A stretch of 64,000 nucleotides of DNA, taken from assembly GCF_902497995.1 (NCBI RefSeq), contig NZ_CABVII010000020.1, positions 81,651 through 145,650 of the forward strand, read 5' to 3'. Positions 31,135 through 41,100 of the stretch are shown one piece after another. The position numbers were made by a program, and so were the translations under genes. Position 1 is the stretch's first letter. Every line of letters begins with the position of its first letter. The notes beneath the pieces were generated by a model. It had not been told where the DNA came from. It saw nothing but the letters and a program-made list of their open reading frames with translations, and ran no database searches. This DNA is from Pseudomonas fluorescens (GTDB lineage Bacteria; Pseudomonadota; Gammaproteobacteria; Pseudomonadales; Pseudomonadaceae).

Positions 31135-32592
31135 ATGAGTGAAGAGATCCTGATCAACATCACGCCGATGGAATCGCGCGTGGCGGTGGTTGAAAACGGT
31201 GTCCTGCAAGAGGTTCACGTCGAACGCACGCAAAAGCGCGGCATCGTCGGCAACATTTACAAAGGTAAAGTCGTGCGGGTATTGCCCGGCATGCAGGCGG
31301 CTTTCGTCGACATCGGCCTGGACCGCGCCGCGTTCATCCACGCTTCGGAAATTTCCCTGCGTGAAGGCCCTACGGTCGAGAGCATCAGTGCGCTGGTCCA
31401 TGAAGGCCAGAGCCTGGTGGTGCAAGTCACCAAGGACCCGATCGGCTCCAAAGGCGCACGCCTGACGACTCAGCTATCGATCCCATCGCGCTATCTGGTG
31501 TACATGCCGCGCACGGCCCACGTCGGCATTTCGCTGAAGATCGAAGACGAAGCCGAGCGCGACCGTCTCAAGCAAGTGGTCACCGATTGCGTGGCCAAGG
31601 AAGGCATCAAGGAAGCCGGTGGCTTCATCCTGCGCACCGCCGCCGAAGGTGCCGGCGCCGATGAAATCCTCATGGACATCCGCTACCTGCGCAGGCTCTG
31701 GGATCAGATCAACGACCAGATCAAGACCATCAGCGCGCCGAGTGTGATTTACGAAGACCTTGGCCTGGCGCTGCGCACCTTGCGTGACCTGGTCAGTCCG
31801 AAGATCGAGAAGATCCGCATCGATTCCCGCGAGACCTTTCAGAAAACCACGCAATTCGTCGCCGAACTGATGCCGGAGATCGCCGATCGCCTGGAGCATT
31901 ACCCCGGCGAGCGGCCGATCTTCGACCTGTATGGCGTCGAAGACGAAATCCAGAAGGCCCTTGAGCGTAAAGTGCCGCTCAAGTCCGGCGGCTATCTGGT
32001 GGTGGATCCGGCGGAAGCCATGAGCACCATTGACGTCAACACCGGGGCCTTCGTCGGTCATCGCAACCTCGAAGAAACCATCTTCAAGACCAACCTCGAA
32101 GCCGCCACCGCTATCGCCCGTCAGCTGCGCCTGCGCAATCTGGGCGGGATCATCATCATTGACTTCATCGACATGGAAGATGAAGAGCACCAGCGCCAGG
32201 TGCTGCGCACCCTGGAAAAACAGCTGGAACGCGATCACGCCAAGACCAACATCATCGGCATCACCGAGTTGGGCCTGGTGCAGATGACCCGCAAGCGTAC
32301 CCGCGAAAGTCTGGAGCAAGTGCTGTGCGAACCCTGCAGCAGCTGCCAGGGCCGCGGCAAGCTGAAGACCCCGGAAACCGTTTGCTACGAAATCTTCCGC
32401 GAAATCCTCCGCGAGGCGCGCGCCTATCAGGCGGAAGGCTATCGTGTACTGGCGAACCAGAAAGTCGTCGACCGTTTGCTCGATGAAGAGTCGGGCAATG
32501 TCGCCGAGCTGGAAGGTTTTATCGGACGCACCATTCGGTTCCAGGTGGAAACCATGTATTCCCAGGAACAATACGACGTGGTGCTGCTCTGA
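31135..32592 (+). CDS. rng: Ribonuclease G
   Basis: Endoribonuclease of the RNase E/G family, 485 residues, maturing the 5' end of 16S rRNA and degrading mRNA. Order of domains: S1 RNA-binding domain (residues 35-130, GNIYKGKVVRVLPGMQAAFVD), 5' sensor/RNase H-like part, and the DNase I-like catalytic region with FVDIG..., STIDVNTGAFVGHRNLEETI and the metal-binding aspartates in IIIIDFIDMEDEEHQ. The zinc-link cysteines are CEPCSSCQGRG. It lacks the RNase E scaffold tail. MSEEILINITPMESRV at 31135 is the family start; the ATG at 31108 adds nine poorly conserved residues. Confidence 0.97.
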   Translation: MSEEILINITPMESRVAVVENGVLQEVHVERTQKRGIVGNIYKGKVVRVLPGMQAAFVDIGLDRAAFIHASEISLREGPTVESISALVHEGQSLVVQVTKDPIGSKGARLTTQLSIPSRYLVYMPRTAHVGISLKIEDEAERDRLKQVVTDCVAKEGIKEAGGFILRTAAEGAGADEILMDIRYLRRLWDQINDQIKTISAPSVIYEDLGLALRTLRDLVSPKIEKIRIDSRETFQKTTQFVAELMPEIADRLEHYPGERPIFDLYGVEDEIQKALERKVPLKSGGYLVVDPAEAMSTIDVNTGAFVGHRNLEETIFKTNLEAATAIARQLRLRNLGGIIIIDFIDMEDEEHQRQVLRTLEKQLERDHAKTNIIGITELGLVQMTRKRTRESLEQVLCEPCSSCQGRGKLKTPETVCYEIFREILREARAYQAEGYRVLANQKVVDRLLDEESGNVAELEGFIGRTIRFQVETMYSQEQYDVVLL

Positions 32593-32667
32593 GTCGTTGT
32601 GTTTCAACCCTGCTAGAACAGCGGGCCTCAGCTTTGTGCAGTATTTTTGCCACGGGAGCCAACTGAC

Positions 32668-35600
32668 ATGGACCGTCTGACACGCCTGTTGGCCGCACTG
32701 ACCCGCTGGGGTCTGGGCCTGTGCGCGTTGGGTCTGGTGCTGATGGCACTTTACGTCAGTCTCGGCCGGGAGTTGACTCCCCTGGTGGCCGAATACCGTG
32801 GCGAAATTGAAACCAAAGCGGCTGCTGCCTTGGGCATGCCGCTGCATATCGGCGAACTGGAAGGCAGCTGGAGCGGTTTCGCGCCGATTCTGCTGGCTCA
32901 CGACGTGATGGTCGGCGAGGGCGCCAATGCCCTGCGTCTGGATCAGGTACGCGCGGTGCCGGATCTCTGGGCCAGCTTGCTGGCACGGGAGGTGAGCATC
33001 GCTCACCTGGAACTCAATGGCCTGAAGATCAGCCTCAAGGAAGGCGAAGACGGTCACTGGGGGCTGGAAGGTTTGCCGGTACAGCAGGATCAGCCGCTTG
33101 ATCCGCAACAGTTGCTCAATCGCATGCAAATGGTCCAGCAGCTGTCGGTACTCGACAGCCAGATCACCTTGCAGTCACTGGATCAGCCACCGCTGACCCT
33201 GACTTACGTCGGCTTGAATCTGAAAACCGGCGCCTACCGCCAGCGACTCGACGCCCGCCTGACCCTGCCCGATGGCCAGCCGATGGCCATGAGTCTGCGT
33301 ACCCGTATTCGCGCCAGCGAGTGGAAGGACGGCGGGGCGGATGCCTACCTGAGCCTGCCGCAAAGCGACTGGTCGAAGTGGCTGCCGGAGCGCCTGACCC
33401 AACAGTGGAATTTCTCCGAGATCAAGGCGGGCGGCGAGCTGTGGCTGAACTGGAACAAGGGCGCCCTGCAAAGCGCTGCAGTCCGTTTGAATGCGCCGCA
33501 ACTCAAGGGCGCCTACGCCGAGCGCAAGCCGATCCAGATCAACAATCTGGCGCTCAACGGTTATTTCCAGCGCAGTGCCGAAGGCTTCCTGGCGAGCCTG
33601 GACTCCCTGGCCATGAACCTTGGCGAGACGCGCTGGGAATCGCACCTGCAACTCAGGCAGAGCGTGGCCACCGACAACACCGAGGAGCTCTGGCATCTGC
33701 AGGCCGACCGCCTCGACCTCACCGCGCTCACACCCTTGCTGAATGCTTTGGGGCCACTGCCCCAGGGGGTTTCCACGGCGGTGGAGCAGCTGAAGGTGAC
33801 CGGTGGTTTGCGCAATGTACTGATCGATTTCCGGCCCAACGCCACGGACGACAGCAAGTTCAGCTTTGCCGCCAACCTGGACCGGGTCGGCTTCGACGCC
33901 TATCACGGTGCTCCGGCGGCGCGTAATGTCACCGGCAGCATCAGCGGTGACCTTGGGCGCGGTGAGTTGCGCCTGGACAGCAAGGATTTTTCCCTGCACC
34001 TGGACCCGATCTTCGCCAAACCATGGCAATACATCCAGGCCAATGCAACCTTGAACTGGAAGCTCGATAAAGAAGCCTTCACCCTGATTTCGCCTTACCT
34101 GAAGGTGCTGGGCGAAGAGGGCAGGATTGCCGGTGATTTCCTGATCCGCCTGCATTTCGATCACACCCGGGAAGACTACATGGACCTGCGGGTCGGCCTG
34201 GTGGATGGGGATGGCAAGTACACCGCCAAGTACTTGCCGACAATGCTCAGCCCGGCGCTGGACGAATGGCTGCGTACGGCGATTCTCAAAGGCGCGGTGG
34301 ACCAGGGTTTCTTCCAGTATCAGGGGTCGCTGAGCAAGGGCGCGGCGGACGCGGATCGCAGCATCAGCCTGTTTTTCAAGGTGCACGATGCCGAGCTGGC
34401 ATTCCAGCCGGGCTGGCCACATGTGAGCAAGGTCACGGGTGACGTGTTCGTCGAAGACAGCGGTGTGCGCATCCTGGCCAGCAAGGGCCAGTTGCTCGAC
34501 ACCCAGGTCCGCGACATTTACGTCAATATTCCCCACGTAGCGGGCGGAAAAACCAGCCACCTGTATCTCGACGGCGCGTTCGCCGGCGGGTTGGGCGATG
34601 GCCTGAAGATTCTTCAGCAAGCACCGATCGGCACTGCCGAGACCTTTGCCGGTTGGGAAGGCGAGGGCGGTCTGCAGGGCAAGCTGAAACTGGATATCCC
34701 GTTGGCCAAAGGCGAACAGCCGAAGATCCTTGTCGATTTCAAGACCGCCAAGGCGCGCCTGAAACTGGCCGAGCCGATACTGGAACTGACCCAGCTCAAG
34801 GGCGATTTCCGTTTCGATAGCGCCAAGGGCTTGAGCGGGCAGAACATCACCGCGCGCGCTTTCGATAAACCGGTCAGTGCACAGATTTTCGCCGATGGCA
34901 GCCCGGGCAACCTCAAGACCCGTGTTGCCGCATCGGGTCAGGTCGAGGTCAAGAAACTCACGGACTGGTTGAGCGTCACCCAGCCGTTGCCGGTGTCCGG
35001 CTTGATTCCTTATCAGCTGCAATTGAATCTTGAAGGGGCCAACAGTCAATTGATGGTCAGTTCCAGTCTCAAGGGCGTGGCGCTCGATGTGCCCGCGCCG
35101 TTCGGCCTGGCGGCCGATGTGGGCCGCGACACCACCTTCCGGATGACCTTGCAAGGTCCGCAGCGACGCTATTGGGTCAACCATGGCGAGCTGGCCAACT
35201 TTACGTTCGAGGCGCCGCCCGGCAATTTTGCCGACGGTCGCGGTGAGTTGATCCTCGGTGGCGGCAATGCCGTGCTGCCCGGTGCCAAAGGCCTGCGAGT
35301 GCGTGGCGCGCTGGCGGAACTGGATGTCGGCCCGTGGAAGGACCTGCTGGACAAATACGCCGGCCAGGACCCGGGCGGTAACGCCAAACAGTTGCTCACC
35401 AGCGTGGATTTCAAGGTCGGCAAGCTCAGCGGTGTCGGTACCACCCTCAATCAGGCTTCCGTTCAGTTGAACCGCAAACCGAACGCGTGGGCCATGCAAC
35501 TCGACAGTCAGCAGGTCAAGGGCCACGCGAGCATCCCCGATGCCAAAGCCGCGCCGATTGCGATCAATCTTCAATACGTGCGGTTGCCGGCACCGGATCC

Positions 35601-36471
35601 GACGGTGCTGGCGGACGAAAACTCGCCTGATCCGCTGGCCGCGGTAGACCCGACGAAAATCCCGGCGCTGGATATCACCATCAATCAACTGTTCCAGGGC
35701 AAGGATCTGGTGGGCGGCTGGTCGCTGAAAGTGCGTCCGACTGCCAAGGGCATCGCCCTCAATACGTTGGATCTGGGCCTCAAAGGCATTCTGTTGCAGG
35801 GCAGCGGCGGTTGGGAAGGCACGCCAGGCTCCTCCAGTAGCTGGTTCAAGGGGCGGGCCAGTGGCAAGAACCTCGCCGATGTGCTCAAAGGCTGGGGCTT
35901 TGCACCGAGCGTCACCAGTGAAAATTTCCATATGGACGTCGACGGTCGCTGGCCGGGTTCGCCAGCCTGGTTGGCCACCAAGCGCTTCTCCGGAACCCTC
36001 GATGCTTCGTTGAATAAAGGTCAGTTCGTTGAGGTCGAGGGCAGTGCGCAGGCGTTGCGAGTCTTTGGCCTGCTCAATTTCAACTCCATTGGCCGCCGTT
36101 TGCGCCTGGACTTCTCCGACCTGTTTGGCAAAGGCCTGAGTTACGACCGGGTCAAAGGCCTGCTGGTGGCGACCAACGGCGTGTACGTCACCCGTGAACC
36201 GATCCGGCTGACCGGCCCGTCGAGCAATATTGAACTCAATGGCACCCTGGATCTGGTAGGGGACAGGGTGGATGCCAAGTTGCTGGTGACCTTGCCGGTG
36301 ACCAACAACTTGCCGATAGCCGCATTGATCGTTGGCGCACCGGCCATTGGCGGGGCGCTGTTCCTGATCGACAAGCTGATCGGTGATAGCGTGGCGCGTT
36401 TTGCCAGCGTGCAATACAGCGTCAAAGGGCCGTGGAAAGATCCGAAAATCACCTTCGACAAGCCTTTTTGA
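32668..36471 (+). CDS. yhdP: YhdP-type AsmA-like envelope lipid-transport protein
   Basis: Very large protein of 1267 residues with one N-terminal membrane helix (about 10-35, ALTRWGLGLCALGLVLMALY) and a periplasmic body of repeating beta-sheet modules of the AsmA/DUF3971 type. It ends with the DUF3971 segment LRLDFSDLFGKGLSYDRVKG and GDRVDAKLLVTLPVTNNLPI. E. coli YhdP, with TamB and YdbH, forms bridge-like structures moving phospholipid to the outer membrane; the same job is inferred. CACGGGAGCC precedes the ATG. It is 75 bases after rng, as in other gammaproteobacteria. The 1108-codon open frame on the opposite strand is a composition shadow. Confidence 0.93.
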   Translation: MDRLTRLLAALTRWGLGLCALGLVLMALYVSLGRELTPLVAEYRGEIETKAAAALGMPLHIGELEGSWSGFAPILLAHDVMVGEGANALRLDQVRAVPDLWASLLAREVSIAHLELNGLKISLKEGEDGHWGLEGLPVQQDQPLDPQQLLNRMQMVQQLSVLDSQITLQSLDQPPLTLTYVGLNLKTGAYRQRLDARLTLPDGQPMAMSLRTRIRASEWKDGGADAYLSLPQSDWSKWLPERLTQQWNFSEIKAGGELWLNWNKGALQSAAVRLNAPQLKGAYAERKPIQINNLALNGYFQRSAEGFLASLDSLAMNLGETRWESHLQLRQSVATDNTEELWHLQADRLDLTALTPLLNALGPLPQGVSTAVEQLKVTGGLRNVLIDFRPNATDDSKFSFAANLDRVGFDAYHGAPAARNVTGSISGDLGRGELRLDSKDFSLHLDPIFAKPWQYIQANATLNWKLDKEAFTLISPYLKVLGEEGRIAGDFLIRLHFDHTREDYMDLRVGLVDGDGKYTAKYLPTMLSPALDEWLRTAILKGAVDQGFFQYQGSLSKGAADADRSISLFFKVHDAELAFQPGWPHVSKVTGDVFVEDSGVRILASKGQLLDTQVRDIYVNIPHVAGGKTSHLYLDGAFAGGLGDGLKILQQAPIGTAETFAGWEGEGGLQGKLKLDIPLAKGEQPKILVDFKTAKARLKLAEPILELTQLKGDFRFDSAKGLSGQNITARAFDKPVSAQIFADGSPGNLKTRVAASGQVEVKKLTDWLSVTQPLPVSGLIPYQLQLNLEGANSQLMVSSSLKGVALDVPAPFGLAADVGRDTTFRMTLQGPQRRYWVNHGELANFTFEAPPGNFADGRGELILGGGNAVLPGAKGLRVRGALAELDVGPWKDLLDKYAGQDPGGNAKQLLTSVDFKVGKLSGVGTTLNQASVQLNRKPNAWAMQLDSQQVKGHASIPDAKAAPIAINLQYVRLPAPDPTVLADENSPDPLAAVDPTKIPALDITINQLFQGKDLVGGWSLKVRPTAKGIALNTLDLGLKGILLQGSGGWEGTPGSSSSWFKGRASGKNLADVLKGWGFAPSVTSENFHMDVDGRWPGSPAWLATKRFSGTLDASLNKGQFVEVEGSAQALRVFGLLNFNSIGRRLRLDFSDLFGKGLSYDRVKGLLVATNGVYVTREPIRLTGPSSNIELNGTLDLVGDRVDAKLLVTLPVTNNLPIAALIVGAPAIGGALFLIDKLIGDSVARFASVQYSVKGPWKDPKITFDKPF

Positions 36472-36550
36472 AATCATGTCCCCGGCCCGATGGAGTAGCA
36501 TGGCCGTAGCGACGCACAGATATGCGTTAATTCCAGATCAGGATAAAACC

Positions 36551-37411
36551 ATGTCCGTAGCGGTGATTCAAATGGTCAGCCAGAGCGATGTGCTGGCCAA
36601 TCTGGCCCAGGCCCATCGTTTGCTCGAGGAAGCGGCTGCGGGTGGTGCGCGCCTGGCCGTGCTGCCGGAAAACTTCGCCGCCATGGGCCGTCGCGACGTT
36701 GCCGACATCGGCCGCGCCGAGGCAGCGGGCGAAGGGCCGATCCTGCCATGGTTGAAACAGACCGCACGCGACCTCAACTTATGGATAGTGGCCGGCACAT
36801 TGCCGCTGCCGCCGGTGGATCAACCGACGGCGAAAGTGCATGCCTGCTCGTTGCTGGTGAACGACCGGGGCGAAACGGTGGCGCGCTACGACAAGCTGCA
36901 TCTGTTCGACGTGGACGTGGCAGACAATCGCGGGCGTTATCGCGAATCCGATGACTATGCTTATGGCAGTGGTGTGGTGGTGGCGGACACGCCCGTCGGT
37001 CGAGTCGGCCTGACGGTGTGTTACGACTTGCGATTTCCAGAGCTGTACAGTGAATTGCGGGCTGCCGGCGCGCAGTTGATTACCGCGCCGTCGGCCTTTA
37101 CCGCGGTGACCGGCGCGGCCCATTGGGACGTGCTGATTCGCGCACGGGCCATCGAGACTCAATGTTATGTGCTCGCGGCCGCACAGGGTGGGACCCATCC
37201 GGGGCCACGGGAAACCTGGGGGCATGCCGCAATCATCGACCCTTGGGGGCGTGTGCTGGCACAAAAGGATCAAGGCGAGGCCGTGCTGCTGGCCGAACGC
37301 GATAGCAGCGAACAGGCGTCCATCAGGGCGCGGATGCCGGTGTCCAGTCACCGGCGCTTTTTCTCGCAGGGCGCACAGCGTCCTGCCCGGAACGACGAAT
37401 TTAAGGCGTAA
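36551..37411 (+). CDS. Nitrilase-superfamily amidase (deaminated glutathione amidase, Nit1/YbeM type)
   Basis: Carbon-nitrogen hydrolase of 286 residues. The Glu-Lys-Cys triad stands in LPENFAAMG, YDKLHLFDVD and VGLTVCYDLRFPELY. The KLHLFDVD and ETWGHAAIIDPWG segments are those of Nit1-type amidases, which hydrolyse deaminated glutathione as metabolite repair; substrate is inferred from family. The ATG at 36551 is 80 bases after yhdP. An in-frame upstream ATG at 36383 overlaps yhdP and is rejected. Its stop codon touches the tldD start region. Confidence 0.9.
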   Translation: MSVAVIQMVSQSDVLANLAQAHRLLEEAAAGGARLAVLPENFAAMGRRDVADIGRAEAAGEGPILPWLKQTARDLNLWIVAGTLPLPPVDQPTAKVHACSLLVNDRGETVARYDKLHLFDVDVADNRGRYRESDDYAYGSGVVVADTPVGRVGLTVCYDLRFPELYSELRAAGAQLITAPSAFTAVTGAAHWDVLIRARAIETQCYVLAAAQGGTHPGPRETWGHAAIIDPWGRVLAQKDQGEAVLLAERDSSEQASIRARMPVSSHRRFFSQGAQRPARNDEFKA

Positions 37412-37416
37412 TGAAT

Positions 37417-38859
37417 ATGAGCGAGTTGTTGTCCTCAGTCAGTGAACACCTCCTGGCGCCCGGCGGCGTAACGATCGAGAGCCTGCAAGGGGTGCTCGGT
37501 GACCTGGCCGGTCCGGGGATCGATGCGGCCGACCTGTATTTCCAGGGGCAGATTTCCGAGTCCTGGGCGCTGGAAGATGGCATCGTCAAGGAAGGCAGTT
37601 TCAACCTCGACCAGGGTGTCGGCGTGCGGGCGCAATCGGGTGAAAAAACCGGATTTGCCTACAGCAACGCAATCACCCTGGAAGCGTTGGGGGCGGCTGC
37701 GCGCGCCGCACGTTCGATCTCCCGCGCCGGTCAGAACGGCACGGTCCAGGCATTCACCACCCAGGACGTTGCCCAGTTGTATGGGCCGGATAACCCGCTG
37801 GAAGTGATGACCCGCGCCGAGAAAGTCGAGTTGCTCAAGCGCATCGACGTCGCGACCCGCGCCCTCGATCCGCGTATCCAGCAAGTGACCGTCAGCATGG
37901 CCGGCGTTTGGGAGCGCATTCTGGTGGCTTCCACCGACGGCGGCCTGGCGGCGGATGTGCGGCCGCTGGTGCGCTTCAACGTCAGCGTGATCGTCGAGCA
38001 GAACGGTCGCCGCGAGCGCGGCGGTCATGGCGGTGGCGGGCGTACCGACTACCGTTATTTCCTCGGCGAAGACCGCGCCATGGGCTACGCCCGTGAAGCA
38101 CTGCGTCAGGCGCTGGTCAACCTTGAAGCCATTCCGGCGCCGGCCGGTACCTTGCCGGTGGTGCTGGGCTCGGGCTGGTCTGGCGTATTGCTGCACGAAG
38201 CGGTGGGCCACGGCCTGGAAGGCGATTTCAACCGCAAGGGCAGCTCTGCCTACAGCGGGCGCATGGGCGAGATGGTTGCGTCCAAGCTGTGCACCATCGT
38301 AGATGACGGCACGCTGGCCGGTCGTCGTGGCTCGCTGAGCGTCGACGATGAAGGCACCCCGACCGAGTGCACCACGCTGATCGAAAACGGCGTGCTCAAG
38401 GGTTACATGCAGGACAAGCTCAACGCCCGCCTGATGGGCGTGGCCCGCACCGGTAACGGTCGCCGTGAATCCTACGCGCACCTGCCGATGCCGCGCATGA
38501 CCAACACCTACATGCTGGCGGGCGAAAGCGACCCGGCAGAAATCATCGCTTCGGTGAAGCGCGGCATCTACTGCGCCAACCTCGGCGGCGGCCAGGTGGA
38601 TATCACCAGCGGCAAGTTCGTGTTCTCCACCAGCGAGGCCTACTTGATCGAAGATGGCAAGATTACTGCCCCGGTCAAAGGCGCGACGCTGATCGGCAAT
38701 GGGCCGGAAGCCATGAGCAAGGTGTCGATGGTCGGTAACGACCTGGCGCTGGACAGCGGTGTGGGGACGTGTGGCAAGGATGGGCAGTCGGTGCCGGTGG
38801 GTGTCGGCCAGCCAACGCTGAAAATCGATGCGATCACTGTGGGTGGCACAGGATCCTGA
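37417..38859 (+). CDS. tldD: Metalloprotease TldD
   Basis: Catalytic subunit of the TldD/TldE (PmbA) metalloprotease, 480 residues. The HExxxH-type zinc motif is in LLHEAVGHGLEGDFNRKG and a further conserved stretch in RRGSLSVDDEGTPTECTTLI. The heterodimer degrades unfolded peptides; it processes microcin B17 and the CcdA antitoxin in E. coli. ATG at 37417 is spaced well from AAGGCG; the ATG at 37411 overlaps the preceding stop. Its partner gene pmbA lies 700 bases downstream, with yjgA on the other strand between them. Confidence 0.96.
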   Translation: MSELLSSVSEHLLAPGGVTIESLQGVLGDLAGPGIDAADLYFQGQISESWALEDGIVKEGSFNLDQGVGVRAQSGEKTGFAYSNAITLEALGAAARAARSISRAGQNGTVQAFTTQDVAQLYGPDNPLEVMTRAEKVELLKRIDVATRALDPRIQQVTVSMAGVWERILVASTDGGLAADVRPLVRFNVSVIVEQNGRRERGGHGGGGRTDYRYFLGEDRAMGYAREALRQALVNLEAIPAPAGTLPVVLGSGWSGVLLHEAVGHGLEGDFNRKGSSAYSGRMGEMVASKLCTIVDDGTLAGRRGSLSVDDEGTPTECTTLIENGVLKGYMQDKLNARLMGVARTGNGRRESYAHLPMPRMTNTYMLAGESDPAEIIASVKRGIYCANLGGGQVDITSGKFVFSTSEAYLIEDGKITAPVKGATLIGNGPEAMSKVSMVGNDLALDSGVGTCGKDGQSVPVGVGQPTLKIDAITVGGTGS

Positions 38860-38918
38860 GGGCTCTTGAAAAAGTGAAGCTTCGGGTGGGCCGCGTGGCG
38901 ACTCACCCGAGCAGAGAT

Positions 38919-39443
38919 TTAACGCAAACCGCGTTGAGTCTCGTCCAGCTCACGGATGTACTTGAAGATTTTACGGCTCGATGCCGGTGGCTTGTTGGTC
39001 GCCAGTTCGTGCTGGGCCTGACGGATCAGGGAGCGCAATTGCTGACGATCGGCCTCCGGGTAGTCGACAACGAACTTCTCCAGGACGCCGTCGTCGCCTG
39101 CGATCAAGCGATCGCGCCAGCGTTCCAGGCCATGGAAACGTTCGTTGTACTGCCGAGTGGAGGCATCGAGTTGATCGAGCAGAGTCAGAATGGCGTCAGT
39201 GTCCTGATCGCGCATCAGCTTGCCGATGAACATGAGGTGCCGTTTACGCGCGATATTCGCGGTGTGCTTGGGCGCATCGGCCAGGGCCCGGCGCATAGCG
39301 TCGGTCAACGGCAGTTTTGCCAGCAAGTCAGGCTTGAGCGTTGTAAGGCGCTCGCCGAGGTCAACCAGAGCATGCAGCTCGCGTTTGACCTGGGATTTGC
39401 TTTTTTCTCCCGTATCGAGGGAGTCGTCGTAAGAATCAACCAT
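38919..39443 (-). CDS. yjgA: Ribosome-associated protein YjgA/DarP
   Basis: Cytoplasmic protein of 174 residues (DUF615). The family pattern is clear: SKSQVKRELHALVDLGERL near the start, LPLTDAMRRALADAPKHTAN, AIARKRHLMFIGKLMR-like RKRHLMFIGKLMRDQD, and the C-terminal RQLRSLIRQAQ... SSRKIFKYIRELDE. E. coli YjgA/DarP binds late 50S precursors and promotes peptidyl-transferase-centre assembly. The start at 39443 (MVDSYDDSLD) is the last ATG before the coding signal; the frame is open much further upstream only as a shadow of pmbA. It is convergent with tldD and divergent from pmbA. Confidence 0.93.
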   Translation of the reverse strand: MVDSYDDSLDTGEKSKSQVKRELHALVDLGERLTTLKPDLLAKLPLTDAMRRALADAPKHTANIARKRHLMFIGKLMRDQDTDAILTLLDQLDASTRQYNERFHGLERWRDRLIAGDDGVLEKFVVDYPEADRQQLRSLIRQAQHELATNKPPASSRKIFKYIRELDETQRGLR

Positions 39444-39551
39444 GGTGGCCGTCCGCAAAGAAACGCCGCCATGATAACCAGTCGGGGGCCGCTTGTCCGG
39501 CCCGGTCGCTCGAAGGCCCCAGCCGAAAGCAGAATTTGAGTGGAGAACAGC

Positions 39552-40898
39552 ATGAGTGCAGTTGAAAGCGTCGGCCCACAAGCGTTGCCGGCACTGCAAG
39601 AACAAGTCGAGCAGATCATCGCTGAAGCCAAGCGCCAGGGCGCCAGTGCCTGTGAAGTGGCGGTGTCCCTGGAGCAGGGGCTGTCCACGACCGTGCGCCA
39701 GCGTGAAGTCGAAACCGTCGAATTCAACCGCGATCAGGGTTTTGGCATCACGTTGTATGTCGGTCAGCGCAAGGGTTCGGCGAGTACGTCGGCCAGTGGC
39801 CCTGAGGCCATTCGCGAAACCGTCGCCGCCGCGCTGGCCATCGCCAAGCACACCTCGGAAGACGAAGCCGCGGGCCTGGCCGATGCTGCGCTGATGGCCA
39901 AGGATCTGCAGGATTTCGACCTGTTCCACCAGTGGGACATCACCCCGGAACAAGCCATCGAGATGGCCTTGACCTGTGAAGCGGCGGCGTTTGCCGCCGA
40001 CAGCCGGATCAAGAACGCCGATGGCACCAGCCTCAGTACCCACCAGGGTTGCCGCGTGTACGGCAACAGCCATGGGTTTGTCGGTGGCTACGCATCGACT
40101 CGGCACAGTCTGAGCTGCGTCATGATCGCCGAGGCCGACGGCCAGATGCAGCGCGATTACTGGTACGACGTGAACCGTCAGGGCAACCTGCTGGCCGACC
40201 CGGTGAGCATTGGCCAGCGTGCCGCGCAACGGGCGGCGAGCCGTCTCGGCGCGCGTCCGGTGCCGACCTGCGAAGTGCCGGTGCTGTTTTCCGCGGAGCT
40301 GGCCGGTGGTTTGTTCGGCAGTTTCCTCTCGGCGATTTCCGGCGGCAGCCTGTACCGCAAATCGTCCTTCCTCGAGGGCACGCTGGGGCAGAAACTGTTC
40401 CCGGATTGGCTGACCATCGATGAGCGTCCGCACTTGATGCGCGCGCTGGGCAGCTCGGCGTTCGATGGTGATGGCCTGGCGACCTATGCCAAACCGTTCG
40501 TCGAAAAAGGTGAGCTGGTGTCCTACATCCTCGGCACCTATTCCGGTCGCAAGCTCGGCATGCCGAGCACCGCCAACGCCGGCGGCGTGCACAACCTGTT
40601 CGTCACCCATGGCGACGAAGACCAGGCTGCCCTGCTGCGGCGCATGGGGCGTGGCCTGTTGGTGACCGAACTGATGGGCCAGGGCCTGAACATGGTCACC
40701 GGTGATTACTCCCGTGGTGCGGCCGGTTACTGGGTCGAAAACGGCGAAATCCAGTTCGCGGTCCAGGAAGTGACCATCGCCGGCAACATGCGCGATATGT
40801 TCAAGCAGATCATTGCGGTGGGGAATGATCTGGAACTGCGCAGCAACATTCGCACCGGGTCGGTGTTGATCGAGCGGATGATGGTGGCAGGTAGCTAG
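39552..40898 (+). CDS. pmbA: TldE/PmbA metalloprotease partner
   Basis: Non-catalytic partner of TldD, 448 residues. It shares the TldD fold (QGFGITLYVGQRKGSASTS, FLSAISGGSLYRKSSFLEGT, GNMRDMFKQIIAVGNDLELR) but lacks the HExxxH zinc site, as expected for PmbA. The ATG at 39552 has GTGGAGAAC seven bases in front; the GTG at 39540 is part of that site. It forms the proteolytic heterodimer with TldD encoded upstream. A strong symmetrical terminator follows. Confidence 0.96.
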   Translation: MSAVESVGPQALPALQEQVEQIIAEAKRQGASACEVAVSLEQGLSTTVRQREVETVEFNRDQGFGITLYVGQRKGSASTSASGPEAIRETVAAALAIAKHTSEDEAAGLADAALMAKDLQDFDLFHQWDITPEQAIEMALTCEAAAFAADSRIKNADGTSLSTHQGCRVYGNSHGFVGGYASTRHSLSCVMIAEADGQMQRDYWYDVNRQGNLLADPVSIGQRAAQRAASRLGARPVPTCEVPVLFSAELAGGLFGSFLSAISGGSLYRKSSFLEGTLGQKLFPDWLTIDERPHLMRALGSSAFDGDGLATYAKPFVEKGELVSYILGTYSGRKLGMPSTANAGGVHNLFVTHGDEDQAALLRRMGRGLLVTELMGQGLNMVTGDYSRGAAGYWVENGEIQFAVQEVTIAGNMRDMFKQIIAVGNDLELRSNIRTGSVLIERMMVAGS

Positions 40899-40913
40899 CC
40901 CAAGCCGCTACAC

Positions 40914-40951
40914 AAAAAAGGCGCGCCACCCTTGGTTGGCGCGCCTTTTTT
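40914..40951. terminator. Symmetrical intrinsic terminator after pmbA
   Basis: Arms 40914-40928 and 40937-40951, each with GGCGCGCCA or its complement, flanked by six A and six T. It stops pmbA transcription and could also act leftward. Confidence 0.9.
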
Positions 40952-40971
40952 ATGCGCCTTGCACCGTTCCC

Positions 40972-41061
40972 TGTGGGAGCGGGCTTGCTCGCGAAAGCGG
41001 TGGATCAGTCAGCGAAGATGTTGAATGTAAGGGCCTCTTCGCGAGCAAGCCCGCTCCCACA
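40972..41061. repeat. REPIN 8: inverted REP pair, GCTCGCGAA subtype
   Basis: TGTGGGAGCGGGCTTGCTCG at 40972, complement ending at 41061; same subtype as REPINs 6 and 7. It separates the pmbA terminator from the fagA promoter region. Confidence 0.9.
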
Positions 41062-41100
41062 AGAGACCCTGCATGATTCCGACGGGGTTGTTTTGGTTCT

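Noticed and set aside
33175..36501. 1108-codon open frame on the minus strand opposite yhdP
   Set aside because: It is a shadow caused by the GC-biased third positions of yhdP; no recognisable domain, low-complexity Gln/Arg/Ala composition and no ribosome site.
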